Assembly (NCBI GenBank): GCA_001051155.2
Contig: JYIP02000011.1
Span: 62,001-126,000 of the forward strand
DNA: 64,000 bases
Origin: Chrysoporthe austroafricana
Lineage: Eukaryota; Ascomycota; Sordariomycetes; Diaporthales; Cryphonectriaceae
Direction of reading: 5' to 3'
Positions 20,172-31,200 of the stretch are shown here, in pieces (the first letter of the stretch is position 1; each line of letters begins with the position of its first letter). The translations under genes and the position numbers were made by a program. Under the pieces are notes generated by a model. That model had not been told where the DNA came from, ran no database searches, and worked only from the letters and a program-made list of their open reading frames with translations.

Positions 20172-23100
20172 TTTGTCAAGTATTGCCGACAGTCGTCGTG
20201 GCAGCCTTGATCGGGGACGCCGATCTTGAGTGAATAGAAGGCGTCACAAGTCGTTTTATGGTGTTGCGTGATGTCTTGTCAGCCTGTGGCTCGAATCGAG
20301 ATGATCTGACAGCCGAGGTCCGACAAAGGTCGTGAGACACCTCGCGCCGTGCAGATGCTGTGCCGCTGTGTTTATTCGTCGAGGTAGAAGCCGGAACCGA
20401 ATACGGCTACTGTAGTATGCGCCGTATGTCTGCAAGAGAAAACTCTCTGGGTTGGTACCGTAAGCCACGCTGGCGACCTACATCTGTATCACCTCGAGAC
20501 GCTAAGAGGACTTGATCAAATGATGGACGTAAAGAGGTCGGTGGGTTGGTCAAAGAAGAGAAAAGGGCCATTGATATCAGCAGGCCTGCGATAAGCCTCT
20601 GAAAGTTTGTTCTCCATATGCCTCTTCCCCTATCTATCTGTGGGAGCATGCTTGGTATCGGTGATAGACGGATAATGAGCCTGTCCTGCTTGGCCGCAAA
20701 AAAGTGGGCCCGTGGCTGCGTGCACGTTAGGCTTAGGTTAAATCCAGGCTCGGATCGTTGCCAATAATGTCTTTCAGAGTTATCTACTTATCGCTACGGC
20801 GCATCCGGCAACAATCGCCTGTTAAGCTTGCCTTGGCTTACCGTGGCTTACCCAGCCCTGGTTCGGATCAGCGTAGCCGCAGCGGATGGTGGATGGCTAT
20901 CCGGTAGGACTTCAGAGCCCAAAGATCTCGAAGCAGTACTAATGCGTAACTCCTCATGAATCCTTCGTCCCTCTGCCCTTCTATGTTGCGCGCGCTCGCT
21001 TCGCGCATCTTTGTGTGCAATGTAATACTTGCATGCAGCTTGCGGCCTTCTGCGCGAGGACCTTCCTAATTGAGCTGAAAGAATCCCAAAAAGTAAGGAG
21101 ACAGACTTGTAGTTCCAGGCACTCTGAAATGGGCCTATGTGCATCTCGAGAGCTACTAAGCTTCTGGAGTATCTGTATATGGAGGCCCCACGACTTATGG
21201 AAGTAGCGACAGGTCATGAATCTGACGGCCCTAAGATTTAAGACATGGAGTGTAGTCTCGACGCCCGCTCGCATGCAAAACCACCTATCACACTAGACCA
21301 TTTTGAACACCTCTTGGACTTGCAGGCTCGTGCACTTTGCAGCCCTTTCGATGTTGCTGCAATCTTGGGCTAGGCTCATTGTACATTATTATCCGTTGCG
21401 ACATACTTGGACATCGACACATTCCTGTCAGCTCCCGCTATCACTGGTCCGTCTCTCGGTTTCTATGTGCAAGTTGAATGACATCGGAAATAATTACACG
21501 ATTTAATAGTCCACTGTCCATTACAGTCGATGTTCTCAATGCAATGAGACCTGTTAATGTAAGACCATGGTGGAATTTTCTGGTCGTAAGTATAAATCCC
21601 TTTCGGTCTTTGCCGATACTGAGCACGGGTTCACCCATCATGACTTCACAGCGAGCTCTTCTAATATTGCGTCTCATTATCTTGCGGTCACACGGTCCAC
21701 ATCACTAATACCTTTCTTGATGAAGTCTTCGTGGTGCGGCAGGTCATCAGCCCTCTTTCGGAAGAGCGCGAGGAAGAGAAGGACTTGGGTCCCATTCGTC
21801 ACAAAATGACAAATTGCAGGCGTCACCACCTTTTCAACCTTTTCAATTCCGTGCTCTCTAAAGAGCAAGGATCATGTAATGAAATGGGATGGAAGCGCGC
21901 TTTACGAAGTTCTGGACACAGACACATCCTTGGCGTAATTTTCGAGGCACATTAACAGAATTGTTCGAGCTCGGCACACCACCAAGGCCGATTAGGTGTG
22001 GAGGCATCTATCGCCACGAGTGAAGCCAGAAAATTGTGGCGCTAACTGGGCTCCATCTTGCAGAATGTCACAAATCAATGGTGCTAGACTTGCGAGGCTT
22101 CTCAAGACATGGCGCTGAAAACACCCTGGACTCGTGGGCTTGGGGTTTGAGATCATTTTCACGCACTTGCGATCAGTTATGACGGGTCCGGTCTTAATTA
22201 ACTTCCGCCGACCCATACAAGGAGATTGAATTAAGCCAAGAGGCGTCAAGGCATGCTCGGAGGCCGTTCTCACCACGTGGTGAGGGGCGAGAGCCGTTAG
22301 ACCTCACCTGGTCTGCTATTGTCGATCCCCTCTGTTCGAGGGGCTGGACTATAAGTATTCGCAGCTATTGGACGACATTGGCGGGTCTCTGCACTGCACT
22401 GGAAAAGCGCAGTACCTAAATATAGTTGGCCCTTGCGGGTGGAACAATCTCTTATAGAATAGCTCCATATGGAACGATCTCCCATAGGGCTACATCCCAC
22501 AAGATGATCATTTATGGAGAACGACTGCCGCAGGCTTTTCCTGTAAGCAGTTTGAACCTCCCGTCTTGAGCACTCGAGCCCAAATTGGTCTTGATCCCGC
22601 CGCTTGCGCAAGTAAAGTCAAAATTGCACAGCAGGGATTCCGCACCAGGCAAATCGCCGAGAACTAAGGAGTGGATTGCTTTGCCGCAACCTCCGACAAC
22701 AGCATTATCGCAACTGAGACAGCCCCGATGGCGGCTGAGAGGCACGGCCGGGTTTTCCGAGCTCCACTCCACACCTTCGGACCTCCATCCTTATAAAACC
22801 CCGGACGCGGCGGGAACTTCGCAAGATCATGCCATTCTCTCCATTCTCGGCGGTAATCCTTTTACCCCTTCACCAGCGCGCCCAACATACGGGGCTATTT
22901 GGCAACGTTCTCCACCCCGTCACAGACCACACGGCTTCCCGTGATGGGCGGGACAGGCGCTCATTACCTGCGCAGTGCGCATCCGTGGACTACCCTGGTG
23001 GTACAGCTCGTGATTGTGAGGTTCTTTATTAGTTGAACAGCTACTCAAGGCCTCCTGCCAGCCACATCGATATCTAGGTGTGAAGTGAGGCTGGGGATGT

Positions 23101-23865
23101 TTCGTCCATCTTGTCTTGCTTGAAAAGCACATCGCTGCCCGCTACTCGCTGCTCGGCTGTAGACTGAGGCACATATTTTTATGCCCTTGTCTTATTGACG
23201 TACCCAAGTCCTATCGGTTGGTTCCCATCCACTGATGTCACTAGCTCCCTTTCTGCGTCATATGATCATTCGGGCTAGCGAAATCGACCCATCCAACACG
23301 GTACATCTAGCCCGAATAATTAAAGCGCCCGGGGCTAGAGCACGTCGCAATAATTGTCACTCAGTATTTAGCAAGGGATTGTGGCCTTCGGCAACAAGTT
23401 TTGGGCACGAAGACGATCCTAGCGGCCCCGGCAATCTGGGCTGGATCCCCCCGTTCAGACCCACAATATAGAATGTAGAACCCAGTCTAGTTCGTTTCGA
23501 TACTATAACAACGAGATGATGGCCTCCTTTGGGGGGGGCTAGAGCGTTTAAAATCTCATTTGCCACGGACACTTCACCCCCACAACCGGGCATTCCCTTG
23601 CAGGCTACCCATAAGGCTGCTATGTAGCTCTTCAACCTTATTCATCCTTCTAACATCGCTCCGAGAGAAAGAGAGTGAGTGTGTGTGAGTATTTTCACCC
23701 ACGCGCTCTGGACAGACTATGCGAGAACTCGACATGCAGGCGTCAACAAAGCTGAGAAGGCCCAGTACGAGATCACTCTCGGTCTCGGCGTCCGTGAGGT
23801 GCGGCTACTCGGACGTAGACAGCATAAAAACCGCCACGACATCTACCAACTCGAGCCAGACGACG
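20172..23865. other. 3.7-kb gene-poor stretch
   Basis: No supported gene. A minus-strand piece at about 21860-21715 (TQVLLFLALFRKRADDLPHH) faintly recalls the start of EthD-type dimeric barrel proteins; a GTATTA donor follows, but the frame then stops. Composition is mixed, with many short stops. It includes the GATA cluster listed separately and the likely promoter of the hydrolase at 23866. Confidence 0.4.
20589..20793. promoter_or_regulatory. Cluster of six HGATAR motifs upstream of the NCS1 permease
   Basis: Motifs: CGATAA at 20589, AGATAG (minus) at 20630 and 20634, TGATAG at 20662, AGATAA (minus) at 20780 and CGATAA (minus) at 20788. They are 420-620 nt upstream of the permease ATG. 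HGATAR is the site of AreA/NIT2-type GATA factors, which control nitrogen-source genes including purine and pyrimidine permeases. Six in about 205 bp is several times the chance rate for both strands. The link to this gene is inference. Confidence 0.45.
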
Positions 23866-24702
23866 ATGAAGGCGGACAGGCCGGCCATGTTCTTCCACGA
23901 GATCCGTCCCTTCGCACCCGAGACGGTGGTCATGCTGCACGTCCTTTTCAGCTGCTCGCTCGAGTGGAAGCAGGTGGCGCCCAAGCTCACCGAGTACCAC
24001 CTCCTCATCCCGGATTTCCCCTGCCACTCGGCCAGCAGGGACACGTGCCGGAAGGAGGACTTCTCGCTGGAGCTCGTCGCCGACCACGTGGCGGATATGA
24101 TCCGCGAGAAGGCGCACGACGCCAGGGCTCACATCGTCGGGCTGTCTACGGGCGGCTTCGTGGCGCTGGAGCTGATCAGGAAGTACCCGGAGCTCGTCGG
24201 CGCCGTCTTCATATCTGGGGCCTGGCCGTTCACGGGCGTCCGCGCCGCCGCCGCAAGGAATCCCCGCCTGTCATATACGGCCCTGTGGGCAATACTGCAT
24301 TCACCGGGATACCTCTTCTTCAAGGCCGCCGGGCTTGGGGCAGAGTACCAGAACGAGGAGCTGTTGAGTGAGATCAAGAAGAACGGGAGCTCACGGCTAA
24401 TCAAGGCCTGTAACCACGCGATCTGGAATGAGCAGAGGCTGATTGAGGTCGCCAAGGCTGACAAGCGGATATGTCTCATTGTGGGCGGCAAGGGCCACGA
24501 CCATCCAGGCGAGGCGACGCAGGCGGCCAAGGTGCTTAGAACACACAGCAGCGGCGGGGAGGGTGGTGAGAGCTGCGCCTTCATCGTTCACGATGCGATT
24601 CACGCATGGAATCTGCAGCATCCGAGCCTGTTTGCGCGGGCTATTCAGTCATGGATCCGAAACCAACGAATGCCAGAGGAACTCGAAAGGATACCGTTAT
24701 AG
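23866..24702 (+). CDS. Alpha/beta hydrolase, 278 aa
   Basis: A single-exon serine hydrolase-fold protein. I chose the ATG at 23866 because similarity begins just after it (MFFHEIRPFAPETVVMLH); the open frame reaches further up to 23719. The nucleophile elbow is GLSTGG (Ser about residue 94). The acid is probably in the GGKGHDHPGE loop. The catalytic His is in DAIHAWNLQHP (about residue 246). The usual HG oxyanion motif reads HV (MLHVLFSCSLEW), and the common DLPGHG block reads DFPCHS. These are departures from typical esterase or epoxide-hydrolase members and could affect activity. No signal peptide. It precedes an aldo/keto reductase on the same strand. Substrate unknown. Confidence 0.82.
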   Translation: MKADRPAMFFHEIRPFAPETVVMLHVLFSCSLEWKQVAPKLTEYHLLIPDFPCHSASRDTCRKEDFSLELVADHVADMIREKAHDARAHIVGLSTGGFVALELIRKYPELVGAVFISGAWPFTGVRAAAARNPRLSYTALWAILHSPGYLFFKAAGLGAEYQNEELLSEIKKNGSSRLIKACNHAIWNEQRLIEVAKADKRICLIVGGKGHDHPGEATQAAKVLRTHSSGGEGGESCAFIVHDAIHAWNLQHPSLFARAIQSWIRNQRMPEELERIPL

Positions 24703-25306
24703 GAGACCCGTCTCAAGGCTTACCGCGGTCACAGACACAGAACGGCCACTCCTCTTTGAACATAGTGAAGGCCATCTTCTTCGACCGGCGAACAGGACCC
24801 TATCTCATCAGCCAAGCTTGCTGATCTTGCTGTTGTTCACCAGTCCACGAACAACTGCTGCCTAGGCGCGTACGGTGGCAACGGATTGAGGGATTCGCTC
24901 GTCTAATTCCATTTCATTTCCCTTGAGAGATCGGCCAAAGCATTCAATTGGTTTGAGATCCATGGAAACCAAGGTCTCTTGCCGGGTGTTCCGCATTAGG
25001 TCTGGCTGATGTGAACCACCGGCGTTTGGATGCGGAGTTAGTGGCATTAAGGTGTCTAGAAACCAAAAGGACATATACACTTAGGGGCTTCACGGATTTA
25101 TATCTTGGTAAGAATTCCAGTGCTGAAATGATGCAGACATTGTCGACTCATCTTTTATACTTACGTTTGACGACAGCGACGGTCGGCATCCGCAGACGGG
25201 TGCAAAACGGAATAGATTGCGTTCGCGCATCGACAACCCTGACTTTCGTCAACTTGTCTCTCACACCGAGATCTGCGCCTTCATTCGTGTACACCAGGTG
25301 GTAACC
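24703..25306. other. Intergenic stretch between hydrolase and aldo/keto reductase
   Basis: No gene is seen. It serves as the 3' flank of the hydrolase and the promoter of the reductase. Confidence 0.5.
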
Positions 25307-26735
25307 ATGCCGCGTCTACCTGCTCTTGCCCCTGTACCTACCTCGCCGCTCGGTCGGCATCGACAGTTGGCGCCCTCTGCCGCTATCAGGGTATGCTGAC
25401 TTCAACTTCTATGACGAGTGCCTGCTGACCGATACTCTACAGGTATCGCCAATCTGCCTGGGAGCGATGAACTTCGGCGACGTCGGCAAGGAACACATGG
25501 GAGAGTGCACCAAGGAAACAGCCTTTAGTATCCTAGATTATTTCTGTAGGTCCGATCTTGCCGCCTCGGCCCCCAATCTGCGAAGCAGCAATGACGTAAA
25601 GTCTACTTCGCCACCACGGTGCCAAACTGGTCGTGCCGCTGTTAACAATGCGGATCGCAGACTCTCAGGGCGGCAATTTCATCGATACCGCCAACGCGTA
25701 CCAAGATGGCGAGTCCGAGGAATGGCTCGGTGAGTGGATGGCAGCACGCGACAATCGCGATGAAATGGTGATCGCAACAAAGTATACGGGCCCGTACAAC
25801 GGCAAGCAGTTCAGAAAGCAGGGCATCATCAAGAGCAACCTGATCGGCAATTCAACGAAATCGATGAAGCTTGCGCTCGAGCACTCGCTCAAGAGGCTGA
25901 GGACCACCTACGTGGACGTGTTCTATGTCCACTGGTGGGACTATACAACCACGATTGAGGAGCTCATGCACAGCCTGAACGACTTGGTCGTCGCGGGAAA
26001 AGTACTGTATCTCGGAATCTCGGACACGCCGGCATGGGTAGTGTCTAAGGCGAACCAGTATGCCCGCATGGCGGGCTTGAGACCGTTCATCGTCTATCAA
26101 GGTAGGTGACCCTCTCCGCCTGCGGCTTCCTGGAGATCAGACGTCGCGAGCTGACACACACAGGCCACTGGAGCGCAGGACTGCGCGACATGGAAAGGGA
26201 TATCATCCCAATGTGCCTTGATGAGAAGATGGGCATCTGTCCGTACAGCGTCATGGGACAGGGTCGTTTCCAGACTACGGCCAAGTACAAGGAGCGGGAA
26301 GAGGCAGGCGAGGGAAGAAAGAGGGGCCTGCCCATCTCGCAACAGGACCGGAACGTGTCTGCCGCGCTGGAGAAAATTGCGAAAGCAAAGGGCGGGGAGA
26401 CAACGCTGCATCATGTCGCCTTGGCGTACGTGATGCAAAAGGCTCCATACGTGTTCCCGCTGCTCGGGGCGAGGAAGCTGGTGCATATCGAGAACAGCAT
26501 CCCGGGGCTGCAGGTGGCGCTCACAGAGGCGGAGATGGACGAGATCGAGTCGGCATACCCCTTCAATGCCGGGTTCCCGCACAGCTTCCTTAGCGGCGAT
26601 TTCTTCGAGGGGAGTGACGTGCCGGCGAGGGGAGCGTCGGGGCCGGAACAAGTACAGATGACCAAGATGGCCTGTGTTGTCGACTTCGTGGACAGGCCCA
26701 AGCCGATCAAGCCGTCTCAAGAGCGAGCTTCTTGA
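25307..26735 (+). CDS. Aldo/keto reductase (norsolorinate-reductase/aryl-alcohol-dehydrogenase-like)
   Basis: An NADPH-dependent carbonyl reductase or aryl-alcohol dehydrogenase with a TIM barrel. Four exons: 25307-25390, 25443-25545, 25661-26101, 26164-26735, giving 399 aa; introns have GT-AG ends and phases fit. Motifs: ICLGAMNFGD near the start and the tetrad Asp71/Tyr76 in NFIDTANAYQDG, Lys103 in VIATKYTG, His153 in VFYVHWWDY. Later come KVLYLGISDTPAWVVSKANQ, HWSAGLRDMERDIIPMC and the cofactor loop PLLGARKLVHIENSI. The Ala-Trp-Val and the HWS element are typical of the NorA/AAD subgroup. The N-terminal 28 residues coded by exon 1 are Pro/Ala-rich. In several fungi such enzymes sit in secondary-metabolite clusters, but no synthase is near here. 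Confidence 0.9.
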
Positions 26736-27432
26736 CTTGTGGATACTGGGTGTCAGATTAGAACCGTGTGAAACCGAGTACTGCTGTTGCGCGAGGCTGA
26801 ACTTGCTACCCCTCCAGGGCCCGCAGCCGTTGACGTGGTCTATGCAAATTTAAGATTGACCAAGTTCTCGAAGCATGCATGATGTGCACGCAGGCGGGAG
26901 ACAGCTGCGTGAAGCACCGAGTAGACATGTGCCTCTTCCTGGAGTGACTAGAGCCCAAATGCCCTGCCTTGTTGAATGAAGACCTCTTCAGATACTCCGT
27001 CCGAGAGAAGTCAGACGGGAGGTCTCAACGGGTTCACGTCCATCCGGACAGCCTTGAGGAAGCCTAGGTCTTCGCCGTCACCGTCATGCTACTAGAGCTC
27101 TCCGCGTGAGTCGACATGGCCGTGACAGCGCTCGCGAGGAACGATGGCCAGGATGATGGATGGGATGAATGCGAGCCGACGAGGGTAAGGCTAAGTCGTG
27201 GGGGTTCGCTGCTTGCAGTGGGCCGCGCGGTGGTCCGTGCTCGCGTGCCAGCCGCGGGAAAACCGAAAAGCTCCAGGACCCCAGAAACACCCCAGCTCAA
27301 CATCACCCCATCCACCCCACGGCCTCACACAGCGGCACTTGGCGCACCTAACCTCCTCATCACATCGCGACACGAGGGCGCTCCGGTTCTTGGCGGCGAC
27401 GATGTTGTAGGCGGCCCCTCTGGCGAGCGACC
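26736..27432. other. Intergenic stretch upstream of COX10
   Basis: Overlapping frames on both strands at 27064-27420 come from high GC and have no motif. It should contain the COX10 promoter and 5' UTR. Confidence 0.5.
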
Positions 27433-28998
27433 ATGCGACCAATTGGGCTTCCTGCTCGCCTCTCGACACCTGGGAACGTCCGTTGGCAGTGCAGCCGTCA
27501 CCTCCGCAGCCTCGCCGCGGTCGAGCCTCTCTCCCGGCCATCCCCTCCGTTGCCACCGCGGCAGCCCGTGCGATGCTTCTCTAGGACCTCCCTGCCGCGG
27601 GCGGGCGTCTCGATCGCTTCTCCGCCTGCCCTCAAGGCCGGCTACTTCAGCTCCAACACCCTGTCCGACCGGCCCGATGTCTCGCGGGAGAGAGCTCCCG
27701 CGCCGGGGCCGGTAGCCTCCACGGCGCCGACATCCACGGCCTCACACGGTCTGGCAGCCGCAAACGCACATCTCCCACACCGGCGGCGACAGGCAGCACG
27801 GAGGGCTGCCGCCTCGGCCGCCTCCTCGACAGCCTCGCCACCCGACGACGCGGCTGTCCTCCCCCAGAATGCCTCCGACATCCTCACCAGCGTCGCCGCC
27901 TCCCAGCCCGTCCACTCCCTCCGCCGGCACCTCTCCGCCCTCCTCTCCCTCTCCAAGCCGCGTCTGACCGTCCTCGTCGTCCTCACGGCCATGGCTCCCT
28001 ACGCCCTCTATCCGGTTCCTGCCTTCCTCTCCCCGCTCGCCGAGACGCCCTCCCTCTCGCCCCTCACGCTCCTCTTCCTCACCACGGGCACCGCCCTGTG
28101 CTCCGCCTCCGCCAACGCCTTGAACATGCTCTACGAACCCTCCACGGACGCCAAGATGTCGCGGACGCGCAACCGGCCCCTGGTCCGCAACCTCGTATCG
28201 ACCCGCACCGCCGTCCTCTTCGCCCTCGGCTGCGGGGTGGTCGGCACCGCCGCGCTATACTGGGGCGTCAACCCGACCGTCGCGTTCCTGGGCGCCGCGA
28301 ACATCGCCCTCTACGCCGGCCTCTACACCCCGATGAAGCGCCTCCACTGGCTGAACACCTGGGCCGGCGCGCTGGTGGGCGGTATTCCGCCCCTGATGGG
28401 CTGGGCCGCCGCCGCTGGCGAATCCGCCACGGGCGACGGGACGTTCCGCGAGCTGCTGTTCGCCGGCGACGGCTCGAGCGCCGGCGGCTGGCTGATGGCA
28501 AGCCTGCTGTTCGCGTGGCAGTTCCCGCACTTCATGGCGCTGAGCTGGGGCATCCGGGAGGAGTACCGGAGCGCCGGCCTGCGGATGCTGTGCTGGGTGA
28601 ATCCCGCGCGGAACGCGCGGGTCGCCCTGCGGTACAGCCTCGTGTTCGTGCCCATCTGCGTGGGCCTGTGCGCCGCGGGCGTGACGGAGTGGACCTTCGC
28701 CGTCACGAGCCTGCCCGCGAACGCATGGCTGGCTAGGGAGGCCTGGCGGATGTACCGGCACGAGGGCCACGGGGGCACCGCCAGGGGCCTGTTCTGGGCG
28801 AGCGTGTGGCACCTGCCCGCCGTGATGGGCCTGGCGTTGCTGCAGAAGAAGGGCATGTGGCAGAGGGTCTGGAGGGGCCTCGTGGGTGCGCCCGAGGATG
28901 ACGACGAGTGGGAGGATGTCGACGACGGGGTCGACGTCGTGCCTGTCCCGGTGTCAGTAGCTGCCAGGGACCAGCCGGCCGGGGACAAGGGCTCATAA
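27433..28998 (+). CDS. COX10: Protohaem IX farnesyltransferase (haem O synthase), mitochondrial
   Basis: Adds a farnesyl group to haem b to make haem O, the precursor of haem A for cytochrome c oxidase; acts in the mitochondrial inner membrane. One exon, 521 aa. The N-terminus is Arg/Ser-rich without acidic residues for many positions (MRPIGLPARLSTPGNVRWQC), as in a mitochondrial presequence, then a long low-complexity linker to about residue 165. UbiA-type core: LLSLSKPRLTVLVVLTAMAP, NALNMLYEPSTDAKMSRTRN with RPL (first prenyl-diphosphate/Mg binding region), ANIALYAGLYTPMKRLHWLN (second), SLLFAWQFPHFMALSW, and several hydrophobic helices. The tail is acidic (EDDDEWEDVDDGVD). Very GC-rich at third positions, which creates long false frames on both strands. 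Confidence 0.95.
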   Translation: MRPIGLPARLSTPGNVRWQCSRHLRSLAAVEPLSRPSPPLPPRQPVRCFSRTSLPRAGVSIASPPALKAGYFSSNTLSDRPDVSRERAPAPGPVASTAPTSTASHGLAAANAHLPHRRRQAARRAAASAASSTASPPDDAAVLPQNASDILTSVAASQPVHSLRRHLSALLSLSKPRLTVLVVLTAMAPYALYPVPAFLSPLAETPSLSPLTLLFLTTGTALCSASANALNMLYEPSTDAKMSRTRNRPLVRNLVSTRTAVLFALGCGVVGTAALYWGVNPTVAFLGAANIALYAGLYTPMKRLHWLNTWAGALVGGIPPLMGWAAAAGESATGDGTFRELLFAGDGSSAGGWLMASLLFAWQFPHFMALSWGIREEYRSAGLRMLCWVNPARNARVALRYSLVFVPICVGLCAAGVTEWTFAVTSLPANAWLAREAWRMYRHEGHGGTARGLFWASVWHLPAVMGLALLQKKGMWQRVWRGLVGAPEDDDEWEDVDDGVDVVPVPVSVAARDQPAGDKGS

Positions 28999-30107
28999 AA
29001 ATGAATAAATAAAAAGGAGGACGAGGCGGTGTTTCAGCGTCGAAAGATAGAGTGCAAGGTCACCTACAGACCACATCGAAGACGGGGCGCGTTGACCGAG
29101 ATACCGAAAGCATTGGACCGCGCGACGACACTGATGCGGTTGGCATCTTGTAACCACATTCTCGTATACTACAATGTGTACAGTTCTAAATCAATCTATT
29201 AGATTTTGACAATGTCAGTCAGTGAGCTCATGATTGCCGGGGATTGTCACTGTAGAGAACTTACTACGTGTGGCTACCATCATCGTTCACATACAAGACC
29301 TCCATCCTTGATGCTAGATCCTAACCGATGTGGTGCATTCGGTACGGGATGATGACGAGGCAACAAGAACAGGCAAGAAGCCCATCCAAGATACTCCGCG
29401 CAAGTAAAAAACCGCGCACAAAGTTACCAGAGGGGAAGACAGTGTCGTTCAAGCCAAATAACATTCATTTACTAGACACACATATAAACCCAAGCCACCC
29501 AAACAGAATCCCCAACCCCAATCCCATCATTGAGTTAAGAAGAAAAAAAATAACACCCTTGACGGGTGTGATCATCCACACCCATTTCTCTTTTGTGCCC
29601 CTTTTGTCCGTCGTGAAAAAAAGCCCGAGAACACGTCTAAATTTCTCCTGGTGATCATTCATGCATGCATGCCAAGCCCGTATGAACGCCTTTTGTGCCT
29701 AACCCTCCACCTGCCTCTTCTCTCTCTCTAGAGTGAGTGGGGTGGGGTGTCTCCCATTGAACGCCATTTTGTCGTCGGGATGGTGATGGTCCTTCCTTTT
29801 GGCCCCCGCGAGCCCTCCGCTAGTGAAGATCGTTCTAATGATGATGGTGGTGGTAGACAAAAGAAACGATGATGATGATGACGACGATCGTGATCATTTA
29901 TCATGAGGGCGTGATGGGGCCATTAAGTTATGAAGTTGAACAAAAGGAAAAAAGAAATAGTAGAAGAACGATGATCTGGGAGGGGAGGGAGGCGGAGGCG
30001 GGAAGAGATTAGACCACCCGGGCCGAGCAAATAACCCATCACAGCAAGCATATTATATCACCACCACCGCCGACGACCGACCGACCAGATCCATCAAACC
30101 CAGCAGC
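28999..30107. other. Intergenic stretch between COX10 and the Myb-like gene (convergent)
   Basis: Both genes end into it, so it is mainly 3' UTR. It has simple-sequence patches: gatgatgg/gacgacg runs at about 29825-29890 and purine-rich runs at 29940-30010. No gene is seen. Confidence 0.5.
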
Positions 30108-31200
30108 TCATTGCACGGGACCGCCCTGCGCCCCCGGGCGATTTATGATCGAGTCGATCCCCATGTCTACGCTCGCCATGCGCGGCACGGGCTCCATGTA
30201 CGGGCTGGAGGACTGGCTGTGCGCCTGCCCGTCGTGGCCGTAGCCGGCCGTCGAGCTGCTCACGCTGCTCGAGTAGCTGTGGCCGCCGTGCGAGGCGTAG
30301 CCCTGGGGGTGCAGGCCGTAGGACGAGGGTGCGGGGTAGGACTGGGAGCCGACGGAGGTGGACCGGCGGTCGGGCGAGCCGTACGGGTCCTCGGGGCCGA
30401 ACTCATCGACGGGCGTCAGGTCCATGCTGATCCCGCTGTCGTCGTTGTAGTGGTCTGTGGGCGGGAGACCCTGCTCCATACGCTCGCGGCGAGCGGCGGC
30501 GCGGGCGTGGCCCTGGAGGTTCTTGAGGCCGTTGGACATGCACTTTTCGGGTTATTCAGGTCAGTTGCTGGTTACTCCAAGGAGAAAAAAGGAGGGAGGA
30601 GGAGGGGATATTCACCTTCTGCTCAACAACGTTCCACTTCTCACCGGTCCTCTGGGCCAGCGGCGCCCAGATCTCCTTACGCAGCGCCATGTACTCCTTG
30701 GCCATGATCTCCAGCTTCCTGTTGTCCCAGTCGTCGGCGCCCTTGCGCTCCATCAGACGCTCGTGGCGCTTCCGGCACGCGTTGGGCGTCTTGGACGGGA
30801 AGTAGTTCTGCTGGATCTGGGCCCAGTTCTGGCCGGCCGCGCGGGCCCCCAGGAGGGTCTGGTCGTCATTCCCGTTCCAGGCGCCCGAGGACGCGCGGTG
30901 CTGGGCCGGCAAGGCCGAGGGCGGGATACGGGTGGCCGGGTCGGGCGTCAGGTGGTGGTACCCGGACGAGACGGAGCTGTGGTGGCTGTGGTGGGAGTGG
31001 TGGGAGGACGAGCCGATAGGCGGCTGCATCGTGAGAGGGGCCACGGCGTAGGGCTCGTAGGGTGCTGGCGCCATGGAAGTGGTCATGGGGCCGGCGGTGG
31101 TGGTCATGCTGCCATAGTAGTCGCTGGTGGTCGGCATCTGCCGGGTGCTGTAGTAGGCCATGTTCTGGGCTGGCGGTAGGATCGATGGCATCTGCGGCAT
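30108..31200 (-). CDS. Myb/SANT-like DNA-binding protein
   Basis: A likely nuclear transcription regulator of 339 aa. Exons 30616-31200 and 30108-30542 are joined across a GTGAAT intron in phase 0. Residues 1-95 are Ser/Pro/His-rich (MAYYSTRQMPTTSDYYGSM; a SSHHSHHSHHSSVSSGYHH run). The Myb-like part is at about 100-165: WNGNDDQTLLGARAAGQNWA with QIQQNYFPSKTPNACRKRHE and RLMERK. This has the W...W...R spacing of fungal Myb repeats, where the last Trp is replaced by Phe. A second helix-rich part (EIMAKEYMALRKEIWAPLAQ, RTGEKWNVVEQK) could be another SANT-like fold. The C-terminal half is Ser/Tyr/Gly-rich and disordered. I chose the ATG at 31200; the open frame extends upstream, so an extra 5' exon is possible. 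Confidence 0.8.

Noticed and set aside
28098..28988. Long frames overlapping COX10 on both strands
   Set aside because: They mirror the high GC third positions of COX10; Arg/Pro/Ala-rich composition and no motif.
30111..31179. Plus-strand frames opposite the Myb-like gene
   Set aside because: Val/Gly/Arg-rich mirror images of the Ser/His/Pro-rich coding strand.
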